From IMG/VR virus record IMGVR_UViG_3300029448_000328, positions 1-27,658 of that record: a stretch of 27,658 bases of DNA, one strand, 5' to 3'. The position numbers and the translations under genes are program-made. Source of the DNA: a virus. Below the pieces are notes generated by a model. It was not told where the DNA came from and searched no databases. It was given only the letters and a program-made list of their open reading frames with translations. Of the stretch, positions 14,599 to 20,468 are shown in pieces. How positions within the stretch are numbered: the first letter of the stretch is position 1; every line of letters begins with the position of its first letter.

Positions 14599-14629
14599 TT
14601 ATTAATATATGAATATGAAAGGACAAATA

Positions 14630-15607
14630 ATGTCATTAATTACAAGTAGTGGAATCTTGCCCACTTTAAAAACAAGAATACCTAGACATGATGAGAATCA
14701 CGTCAGAGAAATAACAGTATTTCAAACAAAAGATTTTAGTATTTTTAAAAGTGTTGAAGGTAATAGAAGTCTTGATGAAAAGAATTTAAGAAGGATTAGA
14801 AAATCCATGCTAGGAGACGGATTGTTAAATCCTATAGAAGTTGCAAAAATAAAGGGTGAATCAGGTTTATTTGTTGCTAACGGACAACACAGGCTTGAAA
14901 ATTGTAAAATTTTATGTGATGAAGGAGTAAATTTTCCTGTTGAGTATTACATAAATTCAAAAATATTTGATAGCAAATATGATTTTGTTAATTATGTGCA
15001 AAAACAAAACTCTTTTCAGAAGAATTGGACACCTTTGGACCATCTAGATTCTAGATGTGAAGTTCATGCAGATAGAGAAGACCATATACGATTAAGAAGT
15101 TTAAAATATATGTTCCCTGTCGAAAAAGAAAATCCAAGTATGTCTCAAGCACTTTTAATTTGTTGTTATTTTGAAAATAGAAAAAGAATAGGCACAGTTA
15201 ATTATAAAAATGAAACAGTAAGATTTACTTGCTCTCAATCTACCATTGAAAAAGCTAAGAGTTTTTGGAATAGATTACATAAATCTCACTTACATTTTTC
15301 TAGGTGTAAAATTACATTAGCAGGTAATAAGAGCATTTATGTGCATGAATATTTCATAAGAGCAGTTTTAAATTTAATGAGATTTGGGAAAAATGCTGAA
15401 GGTCATATTTTTACTTTAGCAGAACTAGATAGGCAGTTTAAAAAACACGGTAAGCATTACAAACACATGGGAAATAATGACACCGATAATCTTAAAGAAA
15501 TATTAAAGATTTATAATTATGCAAAAAATAAAAATAATGCTACAATGATTGACTATGATGATTATTGCGCTACAAAAAGAGACGCTAAAGATAAAATAGA
15601 GATATAA
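14630..15607 (+). CDS. ParB-like domain protein, 325 aa
   Basis: The N-terminal third is a ParB/sulfiredoxin-like fold: FSIFKSVEGNRSLDEKNLRR, then GLLNPIEVAKI and LFVANGQHRLENCKIL. The GQHR signature stands where ParB has GERR. The C-terminal two thirds are a Lys/His-rich, helical region without a motif I know. I chose the third in-frame ATG because AGGA lies six bases upstream, and the two upstream ATGs lack a site and lie close to the expected transcription start. Such proteins bind DNA or cut it, or use a nucleotide for modification. It stands alone as one transcription unit. Confidence 0.75.
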   Translation: MSLITSSGILPTLKTRIPRHDENHVREITVFQTKDFSIFKSVEGNRSLDEKNLRRIRKSMLGDGLLNPIEVAKIKGESGLFVANGQHRLENCKILCDEGVNFPVEYYINSKIFDSKYDFVNYVQKQNSFQKNWTPLDHLDSRCEVHADREDHIRLRSLKYMFPVEKENPSMSQALLICCYFENRKRIGTVNYKNETVRFTCSQSTIEKAKSFWNRLHKSHLHFSRCKITLAGNKSIYVHEYFIRAVLNLMRFGKNAEGHIFTLAELDRQFKKHGKHYKHMGNNDTDNLKEILKIYNYAKNKNNATMIDYDDYCATKRDAKDKIEI

Positions 15608-15612
15608 AAGTT

Positions 15613-15657
15613 AGGGGGGATTGCCCTTTGCTAGTCATGGTGTCTGTAATCCCCCTT
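15613..15657 (+). other. Hairpin after the ParB-like gene
   Basis: AGGGGGGATT (15613-15622) and AATCCCCCTT (15648-15657) can form a stem of ten pairs (one G-U) with a 25-base loop. There is no T-run after it, so it is at best a weak terminator. It could protect the 3' end of the mRNA. Confidence 0.45.
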
Positions 15658-15803
15658 ATCCCCTTGAAATACTCCCCAAATAATATACAATAGATTCAAT
15701 GATTAATTTGTTTTGTAGGAAATTGCAAAGTGGCTTGTTCAATCTGATTAAATTCCTTCCTCCTTTAGTGGTAGTTTCTGAGTTGTGCAAATTAATTAAT
15801 TTA

Positions 15804-15860
15804 GGTAGTGGGGGATATTTTCTATTTCCTCCTTTTCTTTTTTACGATTCCCCCATTACC
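15804..15860. other. Long 12-bp hairpin with pyrimidine-rich loop
   Basis: GGTAGTGGGGGA (15804-15815) pairs with TCCCCCATTACC (15849-15860) over 12 positions with one G-U. The 33-base loop is nearly all pyrimidine (TTTTCTATTTCCTCCTTTTC and so on). It ends eight bases before a promoter -35 box. It may stop upstream transcription, regulate, or be part of an origin. The remaining sequence of the 336-base gap (15658-15803) shows nothing else I can support. Confidence 0.5.
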
Positions 15861-15867
15861 AAAAAAT

Positions 15868-15896
15868 TTGACATCTAACTAATTTTCCCCTAAAAT
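15868..15896 (+). promoter_or_regulatory. Sigma70 promoter before the 230-aa gene
   Basis: TTGACA, 17 bases, TAAAAT (one mismatch). Transcription should begin near 15903. A perfect operator palindrome follows at 15913-15928. Confidence 0.8.
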
Positions 15897-15912
15897 AAAT
15901 TTAAATAATAAA

Positions 15913-15928
15913 TCTAACATATGTTAGA
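15913..15928. promoter_or_regulatory. Operator palindrome copy 4 (perfect)
   Basis: TCTAACATATGTTAGA, a perfect 16-bp palindrome, located about +10 to +25 relative to the expected start of the 15868 promoter and just before the ribosome binding site of the next gene. Confidence 0.75.
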
Positions 15929-15943
15929 AGAAATGAGGTAAAC

Positions 15944-16636
15944 ATGGCAAAGACCATAGAAATAGAGGCAGAACAACACGAAGAACAAATTGATTCTAAG
16001 TTGTTAAGTCTCATTGAGGATAATATAACTGAGATAAGAAATAGTGAGAATAGTAATACGACTATCAAGCTAATTGATTATGTATCTCAAAATGTTTTTC
16101 CTAAATTCAAGAATAAAGACAAAGACAAAGAGATAAAAGGTGTTAGAAAATATCTTCTAGCCGTCTATCCTTTTGATGATTCAATCGGAGTATCGAGAGG
16201 TGCTTACGATATGATGAATCAAAGAGTATCTAAGGGTGGTCATTTAGTATTCAAGAAAAGAATTACTATTGATAAGGATAAACTCTTAGATAAAAAGGGG
16301 GATAGAATTGTCATCTCTAAACTAGATGAGTTGCATAATAAATTCATTGACAAGAAACCCAAAGCGATTGAGGTTGTTGATGAGCCAATTACTATGCCAC
16401 AGAATGACGATGAGTATATTCCTAGTTCTGATTTTAATGAGATATCTGATTCTTATAGACAAGCAGATGTTTTAATGGAAACATTTCAATCTTTAATGAA
16501 TTTGACTGATGCTGATTTTTCAGCTATCTTAGAGGAATATGATTTACAAACATTCGTCAAGGATAACTACAAACCCCTCAAACATATCTTTGATAGGGTG
16601 TTGGAATCAGGGAAGCAACAAAGCGAGGTTGCTTAA
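15944..16636 (+). CDS. Acidic early protein, 230 aa
   Basis: This 230-residue protein is the first gene after an operator-controlled promoter. It is acidic and charged. Residues about 10-60 are helical, residues 70-120 contain VRKYLLAVYPFDDSIGVSRG and KGGHLVFKKRITIDKDKL (possibly mixed alpha/beta), and an acidic linker leads to a helical end. GAGGT lies six bases before the ATG. I recognise no domain. The immediate-early position suggests host takeover or regulation, by inference only. A structured RNA segment follows the stop codon directly. Confidence 0.7.
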   Translation: MAKTIEIEAEQHEEQIDSKLLSLIEDNITEIRNSENSNTTIKLIDYVSQNVFPKFKNKDKDKEIKGVRKYLLAVYPFDDSIGVSRGAYDMMNQRVSKGGHLVFKKRITIDKDKLLDKKGDRIVISKLDELHNKFIDKKPKAIEVVDEPITMPQNDDEYIPSSDFNEISDSYRQADVLMETFQSLMNLTDADFSAILEEYDLQTFVKDNYKPLKHIFDRVLESGKQQSEVA

Positions 16637-16801
16637 CGTAGGTCAAAGTATGTGTGGTCCTATCCACATCACTTCGGTGAGAGGAATATCACTTAATCTC
16701 TGTTGCAAGTGGATTATGCGCAGAGTTCTTTGACAAAGACGGCTAGGGTAGTGCCGAGCAGTGAGATTCTGTCAAAACTACCCACTACGAAAGGGTATAT
16801 C
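16637..16801 (+). ncRNA. Candidate structured RNA / RNA switch in 5' leader
   Basis: This gene-free segment is clearly richer in G and C (72 of 160 bases at 16641-16800 by my count) than its surroundings. It can form hairpins TGTGG/CCACA (16653-16668), TCAC-TTCG-GTGA (16669-16680) and CTCTG/CAGAG (16698-16725), all enclosed by GTCAAAG (16642-16648) pairing with CTTTGAC (16728-16734). The same strand can instead pair downstream: TTTGACA (16729-16735) with TGTCAAA (16770-16776). GGGTAGT (16746-16752) can pair with ACTACCC (16777-16783), making a pseudoknot. Alternatively TACCC (16779-16783) pairs with GGGTA (16793-16797) and hides the AAAGGG ribosome binding site. It matches no riboswitch class I know. 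Confidence 0.6.
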
Positions 16802-17026
16802 ATGTTAGAAGTATCAAAGACTAAATTAAAAATTATAGCTTACAGATTACGAGACGCAGAAAAGATTCTGAGTTCCATGCAACAACAAATATTTGATATA
16901 CGAATGAAAGAAGTTGAGTTGATTGTTAGACAAGCCAATCAAGACTTATTAAACATATTAGAAGGAAACGATTTAAGAGATGTCGAAAAAGAAATCGAAA
17001 GATTACAAAGAAGTCTCACAAACTGA
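16802..17026 (+). CDS. Small helical coiled-coil protein, 74 aa
   Basis: This 74-residue protein (MLEVSKTKLKIIAYRLRDAE and onward) is almost entirely amphipathic helix with heptad-like spacing, so it probably forms a coiled-coil dimer. I chose this ATG because AAAGGG lies six bases upstream. An open extension back to a TTG at 16703 runs through the structured RNA and is rejected. It is the gene whose ribosome binding site the RNA structure could hide. It overlaps the next gene by 47 bases. Function is unknown. Confidence 0.7.
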   Translation: MLEVSKTKLKIIAYRLRDAEKILSSMQQQIFDIRMKEVELIVRQANQDLLNILEGNDLRDVEKEIERLQRSLTN

Positions 17027-17198
17027 AAGAAGAATCCAAGAACTTTTAGAGCAAGGATTCATTGAAAGGGTTAAATCAAATGGCTCTGCTTATTTTGTTA
17101 TCACACAAAAAGGTTTAGCCCTTTACGAAAAACTATCTCAATCCACAATTACTTTTATTCCTGACTTTGATGTGGATGACGAGCCTACAAAACATTAA
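16980..17198 (+). CDS. Winged-helix-like small protein, 72 aa
   Basis: This 72-residue protein has a Lys-rich start, then TERRIQELLEQGFIERVKS, NGSAYFVITQKG and LALYEKL. A helix, a two-strand wing and a second helix in this order are typical of the second half of a winged helix-turn-helix domain ('...GFI...YFVITQKGLALYE'). The C-terminus is acidic. It could bind DNA and is a candidate for the protein that recognises the palindromic operators, one of which lies about 340 bases downstream. That link is inference. The ribosome binding site is weak. Confidence 0.65.
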   Translation: MSKKKSKDYKEVSQTERRIQELLEQGFIERVKSNGSAYFVITQKGLALYEKLSQSTITFIPDFDVDDEPTKH

Positions 17199-17204
17199 TT
17201 CCCC

Positions 17205-17244
17205 CATACAAACACACACGAGGGTTTTTAAAACCCCCTGTATG
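17205..17244. terminator. Possible bidirectional terminator between convergent genes
   Basis: CATACA (17205-17210) with TGTATG (17239-17244) encloses GGGTTTT (17222-17228) with AAAACCC (17230-17236). It lies between the ends of the 72-residue plus-strand gene and the 57-residue minus-strand gene. The loop of the inner repeat is too short to form fully and no T-run follows, so termination is plausible from position more than from sequence. Confidence 0.4.
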
Positions 17245-17272
17245 CCTCTTAAAATGGTTCAAAAAACCTTGA

Positions 17273-17446
17273 TTATGCTACCTTTTTGAGTTTTTCAGCT
17301 TTGAACTTTTCAAAAGCCCACTCCCTGTCATAGGGTTTGTATTCGACTTCCACAAATTTTCTGATGCCATTTTCATTGTCATTATGCTGATAAAACATAT
17401 TAAGAAAAAAGCTGATAGATTTCTGAGTAATACCAAAAGCATTCAT
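17273..17446 (-). CDS. Lone minus-strand small gene in the early region, 57 aa
   Basis: This 57-residue protein, MNAFGITQKSISFFLNMFYQ through a Lys-rich end, is encoded against the direction of all its early neighbours. It has the strongest ribosome binding site in the area (AGGGAGGTG, five bases before the ATG). The middle FVEVEYKPYDREWAFEKFKA looks like a strand and an amphipathic helix. I recognise no family. Oriented back to back with the operator-promoter at 17517-17553, it could be a regulator. No convincing leftward promoter was found; TATAGA lies about 25 bases upstream of the ribosome binding site. Confidence 0.72.
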   Translation of the reverse strand: MNAFGITQKSISFFLNMFYQHNDNENGIRKFVEVEYKPYDREWAFEKFKAEKLKKVA

Positions 17447-17516
17447 AATTTCACCTCCCTTTAAATTTTTAAATCAATATCTATACAAAAATTACAACAC
17501 TTAGATTCTTGCTAAT

Positions 17517-17545
17517 TTGACAACTCAGATGTTATGTTCTAACAT
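17517..17545 (+). promoter_or_regulatory. Probable sigma70 promoter overlapped by operator
   Basis: TTGACA, 17 bases, TAACAT (four of six). The -10 lies inside the operator palindrome at 17538-17553, so a bound repressor would exclude RNA polymerase. It would drive the small genes from 17569. Confidence 0.6.
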
Positions 17546-17553
17546 AGGTTAGA
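17538..17553. promoter_or_regulatory. Operator palindrome copy 5
   Basis: TCTAACATAGGTTAGA, 15 of 16 matches. It overlaps the -10 of the 17517 promoter. Confidence 0.65.
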
Positions 17554-17568
17554 TAAAGAAAGGACTAA

Positions 17569-17736
17569 ATGATGATTAAAAATAAAAAAGAAACTAAAAA
17601 AAGTTGGGCTGAAGAACATTTAATAATTGAATGTGAAGGTCTTAGTAAGAAACAAAAGGATGAACTTAGAGATAGAATCATGGAAAGGGTAGCTAATAAA
17701 TTTGATAAGAAAGGAAATGTACGTGGGAAAAGTTAA
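17569..17736 (+). CDS. Small charged early protein, 55 aa
   Basis: This 55-residue, Lys/Glu-rich protein begins MMIKNKKETKKSWAEEHLII and contains ECEGLSKKQKDELRDRIMER. It looks helical. AAAGGA lies four bases before the first and seven before the second ATG. It is the first gene after the operator-promoter and overlaps the next by 20 bases. Function is unknown. Confidence 0.65.
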   Translation: MMIKNKKETKKSWAEEHLIIECEGLSKKQKDELRDRIMERVANKFDKKGNVRGKS

Positions 17737-17959
17737 AGAACATCTACAACAAGAATGTGAAGACTTTATTGGTGAAGTAGAAGAATCAATTAGAAAAGGT
17801 AAACTTACACATACACAGGCTTTTTCTTATGTATGGGAAAATCCTAAACATAAGAACTTATCATGGGATTTATGTGGGTTTGACGCAGAGAATTGGGAAA
17901 TGTTAAAAAGTGATATCATATCCTGGATAGAAGACATTGAGGTGGATAATGGAAAATAA
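17717..17959 (+). CDS. Hypothetical early protein, 80 aa
   Basis: From this ATG the protein has 80 residues (MYVGKVKEHLQQECEDFIGE and onward), acidic and helical, with a Trp-rich middle (YVWENPKHKNLSWDLCGFD) and an acidic end. AAAGGA is only two bases before the ATG; a GTG two codons later has better spacing, so the exact start is uncertain. An upstream TTG at 17702 is less likely. No domain is recognised. Confidence 0.65.
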   Translation: MYVGKVKEHLQQECEDFIGEVEESIRKGKLTHTQAFSYVWENPKHKNLSWDLCGFDAENWEMLKSDIISWIEDIEVDNGK

Positions 17960-18140
17960 ATACGTAGTTAGAGTTAATATAACTTATACTAAAAAATATT
18001 ATGTAGTTGCAGAATCAGAACAAGAGGCAGAAGAAACATATTTAATAAATGGCATTAGTTCTAATTTGAATGAAACAGAAATAGATAGAGAAGTTTTAAG
18101 TGTATTAACTATGGAAGAGGATGAAAAAGATGTTGGATGA
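17949..18140 (+). CDS. DpnD/PcfM-like small protein, 63 aa
   Basis: This 63-residue protein begins MENKYVVRVNITYTKKYYVV and continues AESEQEAEETYLINGI. A beta hairpin followed by an 'AESEQEAEE' helix is typical of small DpnD/PcfM-like and related phage proteins of unknown function. I use the ATG with GAGGT eight bases upstream, not the TTG four codons earlier. The end is strongly acidic. Confidence 0.65.
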   Translation: MENKYVVRVNITYTKKYYVVAESEQEAEETYLINGISSNLNETEIDREVLSVLTMEEDEKDVG

Positions 18141-18243
18141 TAGAACTGTATTAATAATTTGTGGTATTATAATACTTTTTGTATTCTTTTACGTTCTGTT
18201 TACTGCCGAGGATAACAATGATGATGATTCTGGCCCGTGGTAA
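18130..18243 (+). CDS. Single-span membrane protein, 37 aa
   Basis: This frame encodes MLDDRTVLIICGIIILFVFF, then YVLFTAED and an Asp-rich tail ending SGPW. It has one clear membrane helix and an acidic end. GAGG lies nine bases before the ATG; an in-frame ATG at 18121 adds three residues (MKK) and is also possible. It starts inside the end of the previous gene. Candidate host-membrane effector or superinfection protein; function is unknown. Confidence 0.6.
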   Translation: MLDDRTVLIICGIIILFVFFYVLFTAEDNNDDDSGPW

Positions 18244-18281
18244 GATAGTATGTAGGGGTGGGGAAGGGAATTAGATGTTAA

Positions 18282-18302
18282 CATATATATTGGATTTGTC
18301 AA
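18282..18302 (-). repeat. Inverted repeat element, right copy
   Basis: On the minus strand this reads TTGACA followed directly by AATCCAATATATATG, matching 13600-13621 apart from one inserted base. It ends at the primase start codon. Next to it is a 10-bp palindrome, ATGTTAACAT (near 18275-18284), built from the same half-site letters as the operators. Confidence 0.55.
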
Positions 18303-19091
18303 ATGGATTATAGACATCAATTAGAAATAGTAAAAGAACTTCAGGTTGAAGGAACAAGAAGGCTAGACTGCCCCTTTTGTTTAAATAGAAATACATTTGA
18401 TATCACTAACAAAGACGGAGTTTTAATGTGGAACTGTTTCCATGCTAGTTGCACGGCTAAAGGTAGTAGTGGTAGTAAGTTCTCAAGAGAAGATGTAGAA
18501 AATTTTATATCTCAAAAGAAACAATTACATAACCATAAATTTGTTATACCTAAAAGTTTTGTTAATTACGCAGTTCATCCTAAGTCTAGAGCATATTTAA
18601 ATACATATGACATACAAAATACAAGTGCTAGGGTTATGTATGATGTTAAACAAGAAAGAGTTGTATTCTTAATAGAGAATCAGGGGGAAGTGGTGAGTGC
18701 TATTGGCCGAGCCTATGGACACTTCCAACCAAAGTGGTTTAAGTATAGTAAATCAGATGTTCCTTTTATTACGGGCAATAATAAAGATATAGGAATAATA
18801 GTAGAAGATTGTGTAAGTGCTTGTGCCGTTGAGACTAGATGTGGATTCACGGGCATAGCCTTACTAGGAACAAGTTTACAAGATAGCTATGTAGAACATA
18901 TAGTTAATAGTGTAAAAAATGTTGTGGTTTGTTTAGACAGAGACGCAACAAATAAATCAATAGACATCAAGAATAAATTAGAATCAAAGGTCAATACTTA
19001 TGTTTGGATGTTGGACCTAGATTTAAAATATTATAAAGATGTCGATATGAAGAAGTGGAGTGATAAAATATGCAAGATGATTTCATTATGA
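18303..19091 (+). CDS. DNA primase (zinc finger plus TOPRIM)
   Basis: This 262-residue enzyme makes RNA primers for the phage fork. The N-terminal zinc finger has CPFC at residues 23-26 and CFHASC at 45-50. The TOPRIM domain shows the glutamate in IIVEDCVSA (E168) and the two aspartates in VVCLDRDAT (D212, D214). It corresponds to the primase half of T7 gp4; here the helicase is a separate gene. No ribosome binding site precedes the ATG, and the start abuts the inverted repeat element, so initiation may be leaderless. The length is short for a primase but both domains are complete. Confidence 0.88.
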   Translation: MDYRHQLEIVKELQVEGTRRLDCPFCLNRNTFDITNKDGVLMWNCFHASCTAKGSSGSKFSREDVENFISQKKQLHNHKFVIPKSFVNYAVHPKSRAYLNTYDIQNTSARVMYDVKQERVVFLIENQGEVVSAIGRAYGHFQPKWFKYSKSDVPFITGNNKDIGIIVEDCVSACAVETRCGFTGIALLGTSLQDSYVEHIVNSVKNVVVCLDRDATNKSIDIKNKLESKVNTYVWMLDLDLKYYKDVDMKKWSDKICKMISL

Positions 19092-19156
19092 TTCTCTCTG
19101 TTATATTTATTGTGGTTGCTTTTGTAAGCTACATTTTTATATTCGGTGGTTTATAG
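19070..19156 (+). CDS. Single-span membrane micropeptide, 28 aa
   Basis: This 28-residue peptide reads MQDDFIMILSVIFIVVAFVS and ends YIFIFGGL. Apart from the acidic start it is one membrane helix. GGAG lies nine bases before the ATG, inside the primase gene end, and its stop shares a base with the next start. Both facts support translation. Role unknown. Confidence 0.6.
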   Translation: MQDDFIMILSVIFIVVAFVSYIFIFGGL

Positions 19157-19248
19157 TGGGCAGTGTTTTAAAAAAGAAAAAACATAAAGGCCGTAGAAAA
19201 ATAGGCAGTAAGAAACGCAGAACAAGACGCAAACGTAGAAGGAGATAG
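19156..19248 (+). CDS. Extremely basic 30-aa protein (GTG start)
   Basis: This 30-residue protein, beginning MGSVLKKKKHKGRRKIGSKK and ending in an Arg-rich run, is about 60 percent Lys/Arg. The 'RRKIGSKKRR' pattern recurs in small marine phage proteins. The GTG overlaps the stop of the membrane peptide by one base, and the stop lies one base before the next ATG. It probably binds nucleic acid; function is otherwise unknown. Confidence 0.65.
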   Translation: MGSVLKKKKHKGRRKIGSKKRRTRRKRRRR

Positions 19249-19249
19249 T

Positions 19250-19531
19250 ATGGGTGTTAGAGGAAGCCGAGGCAGAGGTGATACTGTAAATAGTTTTAAT
19301 GCAAGAGACTTTATCAGTATCGAAAATTATGATACAAGTGAACCAATATATTTACGTATTCCGAAATGGGTACAACAAACTTTGAAATCAGAATTAGGTA
19401 AACATCAAACAGAAAACTTTGAGACTTACAATTCTGCAGTTGGAGTAAAAAGAATGTTAGAAACTAAATTTATTAAATTAGAAAGGAAAAGAATAGATGA
19501 GTGGTTTAGAAAACATGAGAAGCAATACTAA
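19250..19531 (+). CDS. Hypothetical replication-region protein, 93 aa
   Basis: This 93-residue protein starts MGVRGSRGRGDTVNSFNARD, with a basic Gly-rich head and a helical body (KWVQQTLKSELGKHQ, KRMLETKFIKLERKRIDEWF). AGGAG five bases before the ATG is strong. It lies between primase and helicase genes. The charge suggests DNA binding, but no domain is recognised. Confidence 0.7.
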   Translation: MGVRGSRGRGDTVNSFNARDFISIENYDTSEPIYLRIPKWVQQTLKSELGKHQTENFETYNSAVGVKRMLETKFIKLERKRIDEWFRKHEKQY

Positions 19532-19979
19532 TAAATTTTATGAGAAAGTAGAGGGTGAATACATTTTAGATTTAAAAGGGGTAGAGACCCACTGTATAGT
19601 TAATTCTGATAGGTATGATGACATATACAAGAAGCCTACTATCTCTTACCATTTTACATTTGAAAATTATAAGCTAAAACAATTAGGCGATGATGACCTA
19701 CATACATATGAGCCTACGAAAGTTTGCCCTACGAGTGGGGTGAAAATGGTTAATTTTAAAAGAAAGCCTGAATATAGATTGCCTTTTAGTGAGACAGGAT
19801 ATAAGTCCCACTTTTCAGGGTTTATAGACATGAGTAGCATGAACTTTCTTGGTGCTGATGATGTAGTTGTAGAGGTTAGTAAATGGATGATGATAGATGC
19901 AGGAATAAAAAGAAAGAAATATTTCTGTCCGAAAAGATTTGCAGATGTTCCTATTGTCAGTATAATAAAAAAGATATGA
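19497..19979 (+). CDS. Hypothetical protein, 160 aa
   Basis: This 160-residue protein from MSGLENMRSNTNKFYEKVEG has a probable beta-rich fold (GEYILDLKGVETHCIVNSD, TISYHFTFENYKLKQL, GADDVVVEVSKWMMIDAGI). Three cysteines are present but no clear zinc motif. AAAGGA lies about nine bases before the chosen ATG; an ATG at 19515 is possible. It overlaps its neighbours on both sides. No function is recognised; its place between primase and helicase suggests a DNA metabolism role. Confidence 0.65.
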   Translation: MSGLENMRSNTNKFYEKVEGEYILDLKGVETHCIVNSDRYDDIYKKPTISYHFTFENYKLKQLGDDDLHTYEPTKVCPTSGVKMVNFKRKPEYRLPFSETGYKSHFSGFIDMSSMNFLGADDVVVEVSKWMMIDAGIKRKKYFCPKRFADVPIVSIIKKI

Positions 19980-20185
19980 GATTTGTTTTTGTAGTATTAT
20001 TATTTATAACAGGATGTAGTTATAGTTTTAAAACTAACAAGGACAATAAAAATAATCTAGTAGCTAAGAATCAGCCCGTTGTGGAAAATAGAGAAATAAC
20101 AGTTGAAGAGCTTGGGGAACTACCAAGATTAGAACAAATTAAATTAGAAATGCAAGAAAGGTTGGCAAAAATAAAAAATGAATAA
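19976..20185 (+). CDS. Small lipoprotein, 69 aa
   Basis: This 69-residue protein begins MRFVFVVLLFITGCSYSFKT: a short charged start, a hydrophobic core and an ITGC lipobox with the acyl-accepting Cys at residue 14. The mature part is a polar linker and an acidic helix (ITVEELGELPRLEQIKLEMQ). I chose this ATG, which overlaps the previous stop, over longer in-frame starts because it gives an ideal lipoprotein signal. It would be anchored to the inner or outer membrane of a Gram-negative host. Candidate roles are superinfection exclusion or a spanin subunit; the early-region position favours the first. Confidence 0.7.
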   Translation: MRFVFVVLLFITGCSYSFKTNKDNKNNLVAKNQPVVENREITVEELGELPRLEQIKLEMQERLAKIKNE

Positions 20186-20468
20186 ATATTATATACAAAG
20201 ACTAAGTGCAGAAACATGTGAGGATGTATTAAAAAAATATAATCCTGATGACAAACAAGATGTAATTATTGTGAGAATGTATGATGAGCCTTTTGATTTA
20301 AAAGTTAAAATCAGAGAAGCAATGTCGGAAGATGAGTTTGAAACTTTTAGAAAGTTAGTAAATGGTAGTGGTGAGTTCAGAGATATCATAGACATTATCA
20401 TGAAGAAAAAAGAGCAAGAAACTCAAGAAGTTATAATCAACAAACAAGCCGAAGAAAACAATCAGTAA
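20178..20468 (+). CDS. Hypothetical protein, 96 aa
   Basis: This 96-residue acidic protein, MNKYYIQRLSAETCEDVLKK and onward, is charged and mostly helical with a short beta segment (DVIIVRMYDEPFDLKV) and a Lys/Glu/Gln-rich tail. It overlaps the lipoprotein gene by eight bases and ends next to the operator in front of the helicase. No domain is recognised. Confidence 0.65.
   Translation: MNKYYIQRLSAETCEDVLKKYNPDDKQDVIIVRMYDEPFDLKVKIREAMSEDEFETFRKLVNGSGEFRDIIDIIMKKKEQETQEVIINKQAEENNQ

Noticed and set aside
15699-15878. Plus-strand 59-codon frame in the gap after the ParB-like gene
   Set aside because: No ribosome binding site, crosses a hairpin and a promoter -35 box; hydrophobic composition follows from the pyrimidine-rich loop.
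16539-16733. 64-codon frame across the end of the 230-residue gene and the structured RNA
   Set aside because: Mixed, unpatterned translation and no ribosome binding site; overlaps RNA-like inverted repeats.
16703-16801. TTG-initiated N-terminal extension of the 74-residue protein
   Set aside because: The ATG at 16802 has a well-placed ribosome binding site; the extension is encoded by the structured segment.
16637-16801. tRNA or group I intron
   Set aside because: No TTC-loop consensus, anticodon arm or CCA-type end, and the pseudoknot strands are adjacent without the helix order of a group I core.
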